From Notospermus geniculatus (lineage: Eukaryota > Nemertea > Pilidiophora > Heteronemertea > Lineidae), in the NCBI GenBank assembly GCA_002633025.1, contig NMRB01000005.1, forward strand, positions 1,244,165 through 1,308,164: a stretch of DNA of 64,000 nucleotides. The letters are read 5' to 3'. The notes below the pieces were generated by a model. It was not told where the DNA came from. It was given only the letters and a program-made list of their open reading frames with translations, and made no database searches. A program made the position numbers and the translations under genes. Positions 1-11,400 of the stretch are shown here, in pieces. Position 1 is the first letter of the stretch. Each line of letters begins with the position of its first letter.

Positions 1-102
1 AACTTCTAGCAGAGACCCTGCCCTGCTCTACATCAACTTCGCCAAATGTTGCCTACAGAGGTCACTTGTAATTGCGTATTTTTTCAGCCGTCCATACTTT
101 AC

Positions 103-3100
103 CCACCATATTTAGCTCCTCGTTCAGTTGTAAAATATCCCGTTGTTTCTGTTCAAGTTGTTGAACGAGCTGCTCAGAACTGGCTGAAAGGGAATCTTGC
201 AGGTTTTTCATGTCGTCAAGCTTAGGTGCCAACTCCAATTTTGCCTGTAGTTCTACGACCAGCTTTTCTGCTTCGCGTAACTTCGCTGCAACATCAGCAT
301 TTGCTTCCTTCAGTTGTGTAACCTCCTCTTCCTTTGCTTGGGCCAATTTATCCATCAATGTTTGTACTTGGATCAGTTCTTCTTTCAGGACATTGACATC
401 GTCAACTGAAGGCCTGGAAATGAGGACTCAAATGATTCACAACGGCCTTAACGTTGAGGGTTCGAAAAAAGTCACACCAACTGACATGGCCAGTCAATAA
501 ATGTACCGCTACCTATACTCGCATGTCATGATTATTGGTCTTTAACGTTTGTAAAAGAATACAGCATCATTACCGTTGTGCCAGTTGTGTCTCAAGGTTT
601 GCAATCGCCTTGGATTTCTCTGCCAATTCCTGTTGGTAGCCAACAACATGTTCCTCTATGCCCGCTTTCTGGCCCTCTGCTTCATCAGCTTTAGCCTTAG
701 ATGAGACAATATCCAATGCCAGCTGAGCAGCTTTCTGTTCAAGTCTTTCCTTGTCCTGTTTCATGGTTGAATTCGCTTCCATCAGTTCTGTGTACTGTAA
801 CAAAACAAAGGAATGTTGAGGAAAGGGTTGAATTCGAAGGGAATTGCAGTTGTCAGAGAAAACATGTCAGAGTGGGCAGCAGCCATCTTCAACCATCAAC
901 ATGCCTTCGGTTTCCGTTCTCCCTATGTAGAGCGTAGTCCAAAGGCGAAGTGACGCAAAATCTTGATATTTCAAAATGGCGGCAGTACACACACACCTGT
1001 GTCCGCAACATCATGATCTCGGTGGACAGCAATGACCGGCTCTCCTCGGATGCTTTCAACTGTTGCCTCATCAAGTCAAACTCAGGGTCGTCCTTTGATT
1101 TACCAGCCTCACCCGTTGCCACTTGGCCTTGCAGTTTCTCAAACTCCTTCTTCAACTCAGTAGAATACCATTTCTCCTCCTGAAAGAGATCACGCCATTA
1201 TGCCTCATATAGTGGAAATGATTCTAGTTCCATATTACTGACAATAGACGGTTCTCGAATTCGCAGATCTGCGCACTTCCGCCAACATCTCAACCAGAAC
1301 CTCGATCTGAAACCGACTGACGTGACGCCATCCATAATTCAGCAGTGGCCGAGTCTGACGCAACGTCTTCAATGTCACTGTCGTGGGATTGTCTGTGTTA
1401 CGTCATTCAATTTCAGACCGAGGTTGTGGTTGACATTTCGGCAGAAGTGCGGAGATCTTTGTCGTTTACGTCAATTTGAAAACGGTCAAAAGTTCTCTGT
1501 TCCAATCTGATGGCACAGCAAATGTTAGCACCGCTACAATTTAGCTAATACTCTACATGTAGTGTTGTGAATGGGCCATCATATAAAACGGCACAGGGCT
1601 ATCTGACAGTGGTTCCCGCAGGACTATAATGACAGTGAGCTGGCAAAAAAGCATTAATTGAAAGGTATGGATGGATGATTTAAAATCACACAAAGCTGTC
1701 CCTGAACAGTTCTGAATTGTTAGTCATTAACACACATCCTTAAATCTAAATACACCAAAAATCTCAGAGAGGTCAAGAATGTTCAGAAGGGCGTCCCATT
1801 CAACATGTTCGAAAGAACCTTACTCAACTGTACAACTAAAACTGCTCCTCCATGTGAGAATTTTCTCCTTGGTGAGTTGGCTCTCTTGGGCAATTTATTC
1901 ACCAGTGTACGCTTCCTTAGGGCATATGCAGTGACACAAATGACTCCCTGGTTTTTCGATGGCCATGTTGCCTGTAGATTGTCAACTCTCACATGGAGGA
2001 GCGCCTAATGGGACCTAATTACCAAGATGTAGACCATGTTGAATGTTAACTTCCCCAAGAAGTCACATTCTGCAGGCTGTACACAGGATATATCGGTAAG
2101 AAGCACAACACCAAATGGATAGGTGCCAAGCGTACATGAAGCAAGGTTGCCCCCCATATCCACGTAAAGGTTGTTCTCCATTCCTGACCTGACACAGGTG
2201 TCAAGACAACGTCACGATATTTACACTGAAACGTCACGTTACGCATGTGAAGGACAGCCCAAAAACTGTCACCACCACCTGACTCACAATGATGTGACAT
2301 CAGTGCCCATTATTATCATACAATCATGGCGATCATAGCCCCTTTCCATCTACAGGCAATGCCAAGAGGCAGAGAAGATTGAAGCGACTGATAGGAGGAA
2401 CAGCATGCATTGTGGACAACTAATCAGGGCTTAAAACAGGTCCTGAGCTCTGGAGCAAAAGCTCCCAAGGAACTGCATTCATGCAGAATCAGGGGCCATA
2501 TGCATAAAACATCTTAAGTGTAAAATTTCCCTTAAACTGGTTTCAAACAAAAAAGGGAAATTTTACATTTAAGATGTTTTTATGCATACGGCCCCTGACT
2601 TCTAAGCCCCGCGGTTCGAAGATTGTTAGATTGCATTACCTCAAAGGCAAGGTTAGCATCCTATGAGAGCAGACAGAGTAAAAACAAGGCAAACATTCAA
2701 CGCCTGGGTCATTATATATTAGCACCACATACAGGTATACCAAATGGGATATTACGGGGAAAATGTCACTAAGACACCAAGGAATTTCCGTTCCGGACAA
2801 ACAAAATAATGAAGTAGCCTACAGAATTTTTATTAAACTCATTCCTATAATCCATGGTATTTCATATCACATGCATCCAACTTTCAACAAATTATGTCTG
2901 TTAGTGTTATCATGGTTATTTCCTTATAACAATAACTTACCTTCAGAGAGGTCCTAAGATCATCAAGTTCTTGTCGCAGTGCCAAAACGTCGCCATCTCT
3001 GTTGGCGGATGTGATCGACGGGTCATGGGTCCTCTCGTAATGACTCTGTAAAGCCTCTGCTGATGGTAGTGACTGCATACACATCGGACAGATGAAGCCC

Positions 3101-6100
3101 TGAAATTCAGATAGAGCAGTTTGATGAAGAAAGTTTTCATGTCAATGATGATGACAGCTTTTATAACCAAGTAGTGAAACACCTCCATGATGAAGAACAC
3201 CTTTGAAACTTACATAATAACTCTCCTCCTAGCAGAGTTGTACGCTAAGCGAAGTTCTACTGTACATTTTTTACAAAATCATAACCGTAATGTATATGTG
3301 GTGTATTGCAAATTTACTGTCTGATAAAAGCGTGGAGTAGTCATGCTGGTGGCACAATGAACAAAACAATGAGGAAGAATGAAATAATATGGACATGATA
3401 AAAGCCAAGAGGTGACACATTTAAGTCACAATGGCTGATATTCACAAAAGACAGCAAACGCTTTTACTTCAAGTTTTCTTGTTCACTTACATCGACCTTG
3501 TTGTGCAAATCTTAAAGCCTCACTGTATTGAATTCAGAAAGTCCTTACGTCCTCCGACGTTAGTGCAGTGTAAAATGTACTGTGGTCTATCTGAATACAT
3601 TAGAGCTCTGCCTGCAGTTTTTTCAATGTGTGCTGAAAACTAGGGCTTGATTCTTTGAAGTACGTATCAGGCAAGTATTTTGGGGACCTTCAAGAGGCTA
3701 TGAGACCTACATCTGCACTCCAGGCCTCTCCATTGCATGAAGAGCACTACACCCTGTATTTTTTACCCTATTTTGGGCATCCCAATTTTTCTCTTTTTTT
3801 GCATAGTGACGATATGGCTACGTTTTAATCCAGAATAAGAACATCGCAAATAAATTGGCAAAACTCATTTTTTCCCAAGAAATGTGTGATAACATGTGGA
3901 TTTCCTTTGTTCATTGTCTAATAATGGTATATTTTCAATTTTTTTGAATTTACAGATCGTATTTTTGGCACTGAACCCTATTTTGGGCATATTTTTTCAG
4001 GGCTTATTTTGGGCATGTGCCCAATTCACTACACCCTTAAACGGCCTGAGAAGCATGTAATGGAGAGGCCTGCACTCTCCTAACACTTTAAAAATATCGT
4101 AAAATTCAATACAGTGAGGCTTTAAGTAAAGCATTTGCTAACTCAGTCTGAAAGTCTGATGAATACCAGCCATACACTCCTCTCGCAGTATTTCCGTTCG
4201 CCCTGTATGCTCCAGCTCCACTCACAAAACACTGCTTTGAATAGCTGGTATTCTGCCGATTTACTGCCAGATGGCACTACTTCTGTCCAACCAATCAGCG
4301 CCCGCCATCAGGCTGCAGCTGAGCAAAATCCTATAACACTTTCTCCGGTATGGCAGCGGGAACAGTAGTGAGTGCCATCAGGCGGTAAATCGGTAGAATA
4401 CTGGCTATTCGAAGCAGTGTTTTGTGAGCGGAGCATAGCGAACGGAAACACTGCGAGAGGAGTGTACCAGCCAATGTACAGAACAAGCCGACATGTGTCA
4501 CATTCAAGTGACAATAAAAATAATACTGAATGTGTCAACAGGCAAGACATTCAAGCAACAATTCATGTAAATGTTCAGAACGTGAAGGAGCTGGAGAAGC
4601 AAAAGATATCACAGAACACACTAAGCTCAGGCATGTCAGGTAAACAGCCTCGTCATTGCTTCTGTACAATTCAAGGGAGACAAAATAATCTGGGACTGAA
4701 CAGAAGAAATCCGCACAATTGCTTTTTTGCACAACAGAAAGAGAGGAGGAGGAGGCAAGGCAACATACAGAAAGCAAGAAATATTCTGAATCACCTTATC
4801 AGGCTCGTTAGTATCCAGATCATGTTTTTTGAAGTGAGTCTGCAGGGCGTCTGCAGACTCCAGAGACAAATGGCACAAAGGACAAATAAACCCCTGCAAT
4901 ATCAAACATGGAGAATAAGACAGAGAACCCAGGTTCATAAAATCCAAGACCGTATCCCTTTTTACACAGAAACTATCAATATAGGCCCACATGTACAGTA
5001 TGAGTAAGCTTAATAAGAGGGTAATTAGCAGTTCTATCTACAAGGTGTCCTAGAGCGCCACCCTATGAGAAGCACAAGTACTAGGCATCCTGAGTCTTTT
5101 ATCACCTGGCACATTTGCCACGCTCAGAAAAGATACAGATACATGTATAAAAAAAACAGCACAAAAACGACACACAGTATACAATAAATCGGAAAGTCGT
5201 CTCCGAATATTTCGCAAATTTTCGACCCCAATCGGTGTCTTCCTCAGGCGCTATGTAGAAGAGATCCCAGAGGTGAATGCTAAGTAGAAGAGATCCCAGA
5301 GGTGAATGCTATGTAGAAGAGATCCCAGAGGTGAATGAAATTTGCGAAATATTCGGAGACGACTCTCAGAAAAGATACGTGGGAGATGTCTTCAATGACC
5401 CTGTTTGAGTTGAGAGATATTGTAGCAGCAGTTGTTGATGAGATGTCACACTCAGTAAGACTCTTTTTCTCACTAGAGTGACAAAGACAGAGAGATAGAG
5501 TATGGATAATCAAAGGCCACAGTCTGAGTTTAATGAAGCACTGTTAAAATTAAATCCACAGAAGCACTATTTGCTATGGTAATATTATAAAAGACTAACT
5601 TGCAACAATTGCACAGACATTTATTCAGCAGTTATTCTACCAGTAAGAAACAACAAAAACATGAAAGAAAGGAAATAGAGTATGGTAGATAGACCGAGTC
5701 TATTAGACCCTATATTCTAGGTCCCATCTGAAAAAAACATCTTCTGGTACTGTGGCAGTGGCCTGCTGTGTCAAGGAATTTTGTTTTTCAATTCAACTCT
5801 ACATTCTTTTGTGTTGAGTGCTGCTAAGACGAGCTTTGGAGATTTAGTCTGAATAAACAGGTTAAAAGGGTTTCTTGCTTACCTGCTGCTCCTCATTTGA
5901 TGTCTGTCGAGTTTGAGGGGAGGTCTGAGGTGACGGCCCTGGTGGCTAAAAATGACAAATATGCAAACTGGCATTGGAAATACAATACAGTATATGATTA
6001 AACGCCAACATCACATGTAATGTTAGCATTTATTCCAGGTGCTTTTGGAAAAGCCGAATGAGGCCTCAGGCCTAGGCCTATATGCTATATACCCAGACTA

Positions 6101-7352
6101 GGCCTACTGCCCCTGTTATCATTGAGTCATGTCAGGGATGGCAGGGTACTGTAGGCGTTTGTCTTATCTTCCAATCCATACCATGTCTTGACTTCGAGGC
6201 CTATAGCATAGCTGCATAGGCCCATGTAGGTATTATTGAGAAGGAGCGAGCACGGACCTCACATCAAACAGTACAATCATCGTTCCGCTGTTTGCTAAAG
6301 TGATTAGGGGGACAATAGGCTAATAACGCCGCACGATGGTCGGGAAAAGCCGATCTAATCTTCGGTAATTTCCGTGTGCAGTCAGCACTTCCCTGGTACA
6401 ATGGTCAGAGTCCAAACAATAGAAGGGAACAATGGCAGTGGATGTTGCCTACGCACGAAAACAGAAAAATTCATCGTTTTCATTGCGTCAAAAACAGCAC
6501 CTCGCAGCATCTCGCACTGAAACGACCACCCGTACATGTTACCTGAACTAATCATCTTTTAAAATATCAAAACACAATCCTCTTCAAACTTTTCAGATGC
6601 AAAGAATCTCACTATCATTATCATTATCATGTTCACCTTAAAACATAAATATCTTTATTGGAAATGGGTCTTTTTCGGTGATTTTTTCACTAAAACATAG
6701 CGGACAATTAATCAAATTCAGTCACCCTCGAAATGGCCGGTTATCTAATTCCGAACGTGGAGAAAAACGCAAGAACATGTTTGGGGAAAAGCGATATGTA
6801 TTATAGATGGCGCTGCACTTTGAGAGTTGTGCGGAATTGATGATTGCCTTCAAGGAGCTCAGCGAGCGTACCGGACAATAGAAGGGAACAATGGCAAACA
6901 ATGGGGGCGTGGAATTGTGGTCACAGTGATTAGGGCCGTGCTCGCTCCTTCTCAATAATACCTCCATGATAGGCCTAAGCCAAAAGCAAAAGGCCCCACC
7001 TTCCCTCTCCACTGTCCGGTAGGCCTACTGTACGTCAGGGCCTAGGCCTAATGTATACTTTATCTTTGGTTTCTTAAAGTATCTCCTGCACTGGTGTAGC
7101 TACCTACTATAGGCCAACTGTCATCACAGGGTCAGGAACTGAGGAAGGGGGCGTGTCTAGGCCAACCACCACTAGGCGGCGCCATCAACCGCAACCGGTC
7201 AGGGACGCAAAATCCCGAAATGGCCGAATAACAGGCCTATAACTCATCGTATCTATCAATCAACAACATCTTCAAGAAGCTCTGCGCCAAATGCAACATT
7301 ATGATAAAGAATGGTTAACCTGAGCACCGCGATTTAGAAGTTTTTTGAACAT
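103..7352 (-). CDS. EEA1: EEA1 (early endosome antigen 1), 5' part, runs off the left edge
   Basis: EEA1 tethers early endosomes: its N-terminal C2H2 finger binds Rab5, a long coiled coil follows, and a C-terminal FYVE domain (not in this window) binds PI3P. Exons read on the minus strand: 7320-7352 (start MFKKLLNRGAQ), 5883-5945, 4795-4893, 2941-3099, 997-1179, 574-794 and 103-413; all have GT-AG borders and matching phases. Exon 3 encodes one C2H2 finger (GFICPLC..HFKKH) and exon 4 a second one (GFICPMC..HYERTH). Then come heptad-rich coiled-coil exons with EEA1-like stretches such as EEKWYSTELKKEFEKLQG and QVQTLMDKL. Human EEA1 as I recall it has one finger here, so the second looks like an exon duplication. 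The tiny first exon was chosen because it resembles the basic EEA1 start (MLRRILQR) and its donor phase fits. The remaining coiled coil and FYVE exons lie outside. Introns carry several transposons. Confidence 0.92.
1245..1487. mobile_element. Fold-back MITE, copy 1 (family shared with 7906-8160)
   Basis: The two ends are complementary (GCGCACTTCCGCC on the left, its complement on the right), with inner inverted pairs such as GATCTGAAACCGACTGACGT. A second copy lies at 7906-8160 with the same internal sequence. No coding potential. It sits in an EEA1 intron. Confidence 0.75.
2489..2598. mobile_element. Short hairpin element (GGGGCC ends)
   Basis: The arms TCAGGGGCCATATGCATAAA and its near-complement flank a short loop, so the whole 110 bp folds into one hairpin. 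The ends resemble the GGGCCG fold-back family at 8772, 44791 and 58543 but no clear target duplication is seen. EEA1 intron. Confidence 0.6.
3516..4121. mobile_element. TTAA-flanked inverted-repeat element with a nested element
   Basis: TTAA at 3512-3515 and 4122-4125 flank perfect inverted ends AGCCTCACTGTATTGAATT, which suggests a piggyBac- or Kolobok-type non-autonomous element. Inside it, 3722-4071 has its own inverted ends (AGGCCTCTCCATT) and holds repeated CCCTATTTTGGGCAT motifs, so it is a second, nested insertion. Confidence 0.7.
4173..4466. mobile_element. Fold-back element with 7-bp target duplication
   Basis: Arms of about 120 bp (TACACTCCTCTCGCAG.. and complement) face each other over a short centre. 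CCAGCCA occurs directly before (4166-4172) and after (4467-4473) the element. No protein of its own; the open frame crossing it is fortuitous. EEA1 intron. Confidence 0.75.
5195..5364. mobile_element. Small inverted-repeat element carrying a 30-bp tandem repeat
   Basis: The 27-bp ends AGTCGTCTCCGAATATTTCG.. are exact inverted repeats. Between them, 5262-5338 contains about three tandem copies of a 30-bp unit with core AGAAGAGATCCCAGAGG. EEA1 intron. Confidence 0.7.
6228..6963. mobile_element. 736-bp inverted-repeat element
   Basis: Ends AGGTATTATTGAGAAGGAGC continue for about 27 bp as inverted repeats. The phrase ACAATAGAAGGGAACAATGG occurs twice inside (near 6416 and 6877). No recognisable protein. 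It occupies the intron between EEA1 coding exons 1 and 2. Confidence 0.65.
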
Positions 7353-8407
7353 GTTTTTGGGTCCGACTCCTCCTGGAAATTGGCAAAATGGGCAAAGTTG
7401 GAATCGACGGTGGCCAAACCAGTGGCATCAAACCATGACGTCATCAGCCCTTCTTTGCCGTTCCATTCCCGCGGCGCTACTGTCGCTGTCCATTCGCAAA
7501 ATAACCGGTCCGTCCGAAAACAAACAATGATTTTTGTGTTCATTTCTATGGACTTACTTTCGTTCCTAAGCTAGGAACAGCTATGTTTTGTGTAATATTT
7601 CTAAACAGAACGGTGAGTCATAATCAAAACCGTCGAAAAGTTCCCTAATTTGCCGTAAAACTGCACTGACAAAGTATCCCTGCGCAATCTTGTACAGGTG
7701 AGTAGTACATTGGCCTTGTACAGTATACAATGTATACCATTAGTAAATTAGTAGTGACATTGGTAGTGTATTATTATCTTCTCTTTGAACAGAGTGACTT
7801 GACAGCATAGAGATTTGACTCTGGTACCATATCATATTTCCTCACGGTCTGCTTTAGGCCTAGGCCCTACCGTACCCCAGGAGATTTTTTATCAGAAGCC
7901 TACGCCCGTATAGACGAATCCCAAATTCCAAGTTCTGCGCACTTCCGCCGAAATAGCAACAAGAGCCTCCATCTGAAACCAGCTGACGTGACGCAATCCG
8001 TGATTCAGCAATGGTCAACTCTGACGTGACGTCGTCCAAGTCACTGTCGTGGGGTTCTCTGCGTCACGTCATTCAGTTTCAGACCGAGGTTCTTGTTGCT
8101 ATTTCGGCGGAAGTGCGCAGATCTTTCCCGTTTACGTCAATTTGGGATTTGTCTATACGGTAGGCCTACCCTTGGAGGAATTCCTCCAAGGCCTACCCTA
8201 CGTTCTTGAAGTAATCTATAAATCCTTTCTTCCAGTCGATCCAAGATTGCTGCTGCTGATGAACCCGCTCCATATGAAATCGACATTGCTTACAGACTGA
8301 AATCAACACACTAACACAGCAAAGTAAACGATGACAAAGTCATCAGGAAGGACAAGACACTACACAATGAATGAGCCATGACCCCAACCATGACACCCCC
8401 CTAATCC
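7353..8407. promoter_or_regulatory. Divergent intergenic region between EEA1 and dystroglycan
   Basis: About 1 kb separates the EEA1 start codon (minus) from the dystroglycan start codon (plus), so both promoters and 5' UTRs should lie here. No TATA box is evident near either start. The segment holds a 255-bp fold-back element (7906-8160) and a perfect 22-bp palindrome (8170-8191). Upstream noncoding exons of dystroglycan may be present but cannot be placed by eye. Confidence 0.5.
7906..8160. mobile_element. Fold-back MITE, copy 2
   Basis: Ends read CCGTATAGAC.. and ..TCTATACGG; the interior matches the element at 1245-1487, including the paired CTGCGCACTTCCGCC and GGCGGAAGTGCGCAG. It lies between the EEA1 and dystroglycan start codons and could contribute sequence to either promoter. 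Confidence 0.75.
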
Positions 8408-11400
8408 ATGATGGATTTTCACCACAAGAATTCTTTCATGTTCTTGTGTCTCCTCCTGAGTTGGATACAAGATGGATTGGCCGTTGATGATGACATCTTT
8501 AGCCTGCTTGGAGTTAGTGAATCCCGCCAAGACCGCACAAAGAGAAATGTCCGTACGAAATCTTTACCGGACCTGGTGGCAGTTGCTGGCAAACTGCTGG
8601 AATATAAATTACCCACTAATTTTATCAACAGTAGTACAGCTTCCTATGAGGTAGGTCTTTTATCTTTTTGCAGATGGTTTCACTAGCCAATAGTCTGACT
8701 CAGGCTAGAGGTGACATCAAAGGAATGTTTGGTATGGGAAATAGACCATTCACTGACCACAAGAACACTCTGGGCCGTATTCAAAAGGGTGTTTAAGACT
8801 TAGACGCGTGTATCTTCGTCACATGCATGGGTGGAAGTGTGTGCATTTAGTGAAGTTACACGCGTCTAAGCCTTAATCGCGCGATGATCACCCTTTTTGA
8901 ATACGGCCCTCTATATTCAATGGCTATTAGAGACCCTGTCCATTTGGATTATTTGGGTCTATTAAGAAACCACAGTTCATGTCACATTTCCCAGAACTCG
9001 CATAACTCAAATTCCTTTGATGTCACCTCTAGCCTGAGCCAGACTATACACCTTTCTTGATGGGAATCTTCTTTGTCCTTTTACTGCATTTCAGAAAAGT
9101 TAGTAACATTGGATTATGGACTGACACCAATCTGGTGTGGTACTCGGATTACCCGAAATTCAAGATTCCTTTGGTAGAGTGAGCACTTGTTCAAACATGT
9201 CAAATGATCAACATTCTGGTATATTTTGCTTCAACTGGTAGGCCTACATGTACATAGTACATGAGGCATGTTAGGTAAGCCAGTCACTCCATGTACAATG
9301 TATGTACCGGTAGGCCTAAGGTCCAGTTGTGATTATTAAGAGTAAGACAATGTCAAAAAGATTTCTGCAACAGATGGTATTTGAATCATGAATCATATCG
9401 ATTTTGGGCTGAACTGATAAAGACCATTGGAGCCATATGTTCAGAACCAAGATGCAAGAACAGCCACAGATGATCCCAAAGACCAAATATTTGACTCAGC
9501 AATGGTGAATACTATGTGAGGACATTTTATTTATGAAAATCTGAAATGTAGTTGTGTAGCAACGGCCTGTTATCGATTCATCTACCATGTCTAAAGTCAG
9601 GCGTGGTAACTTGTTGAGGAATGTGAGGTGGTTTTTCCCCTCAACTCTCGTAAAATATGCACATGCACATGTAAAATGAAGCGAGATGGAGTTTTCATGT
9701 CCTTTATTGCAATACATGTGGGCATAATGCGATCATGCTGGTAAAATGCTAAAAACCCCTAAAAAAGCTAATGTCTTCAATGCATTGTTATTAGGCGCAT
9801 GACTTCACTCAGACGTGTCAGCAGGTTGTAGTTGTGGTTTGTCTGTTAATATAATAATATGGTGTGTCGATGTGAATGGTGTGGTATGGTTATTATTTGT
9901 CAATGGAAAGGGCCTACAAAGTGCTGTACTACCAGAGTATGAAATCATATCTCTGAGTATACGCTGTATGGCCAGGCTGTATACATTACAGTAGTGAATT
10001 AATATGACAGCCAACTTCGGGCAAGTTTCAATAATCTGTCATGTATGTATGTCCGCCATGCATGTACCAGACAAACTCTTTACTAAGGACACCCTTGTAC
10101 ACGTACACGTACTGACTGACAAATGCTGTCCTTGTTTCATGAATTTGAAGTGTCTTGAAATGAAGAGAAGTGACGAACTTGGGACCAAAGTTTTGTGTCC
10201 TCAATAGAGAGGTATCCTCCTGGTAGAGGTGTCCACTGACAGGAGGCCCCACTGTCACGTGGTCTCTTGCAAGTCTGACACTGTCAAAAGCAGAAGTTTA
10301 TAATTCTATAATACTAGTGCAAGTAAGGTTTAACTTGGCACCAAGGTCCAGCATCGTCATATGAATAAAGACTAGTAAATGCTTTTACTCCAGATTTGTA
10401 ATGTATTGCAAAATTCAAGTAAAAGCATTTACTTGTCTTAATCCATATGACCCATTGTGTAAATATTATGAGTAAATCTAGAAATCAATAAATTCAATAA
10501 CGAATGAATGATCGGAAATTGGTGCGGTTTATATAGAGCTCCACAGGTGTTCTGTGGTGCATATTGAAAATATTGTATGCTTCAGTCAATCTCCTCATAA
10601 TTGGTCTCAAGAGTTTGGAAAATGATTAATTTTCAAGCTAATGTTGTTTTTTCTTCATAAGGCCGCACTTTTTTTATTAGTTGGTTCACGGATTTTTTTC
10701 TCAGGTCCTGTAGAGAGGAGGTCGGAAAAAAAATAAAAATAAATATTTATTTTTCAACTTCTCAAAAAGTTGCGACTTCAATTTCAGGGAGGAGGATGAC
10801 AAAAAAAATAAATTTTATATCAAAATAAAGCTGCTGAACCATCCTTTTTTTGTTGTTCATTCACTTGAGGTGAAGCAGTTCAGGGGAAACAGGCATGGTC
10901 CAAGGGCAAAAAACAACATCCAGGTATTTCCATTAGGATGAGGAAGCTCAATTTGTACAACATAACAAGGCACAAAAGACGTCCTGCACAGCCAGTTCCT
11001 CCCACTCTGGTGGCACATTTTTCAGCACTACGTCTCCCACCGTCTCACACCTTTCCATACACACCAAGGCGTGCAAACATGTGGATGAGGGCACGTCGGG
11101 CAATCGCCGCCGCCGCCAAATTTTCCCACGAAAAAAATGTAATTGCAAAAAGATAGTTTATTGGAGCGGCAGGTGGGAAAAAAATAAAATAATTTTTTTA
11201 TTTTTTTTCTATTTTGGCAAGATTTCTGAGCGGCGGACACAGATAACTCGAAAAAAGTGTGATTTTATTTTTTTCTTATTTCGTCCATTTTCCCTAGCGG
11301 CGGGTCCGCGAACCAACCAATAAAAAAAGTGCGGCCTAAAGCACAAGGCAAGTGATGTGTTGAGGTACATACTGATACATACAGTGGAACCTCTTTGTTT

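Noticed and set aside
1-102. Possible next EEA1 exon at the left edge.
   Set aside because: No acceptor with a heptad-type frame is visible in the first 100 bp; the donor at 102 simply opens an intron that leaves the window.
4372-5007. Open frame of 211 codons on the plus strand.
   Set aside because: It crosses a fold-back transposon and runs antisense over an EEA1 exon; its composition shows no known domain.
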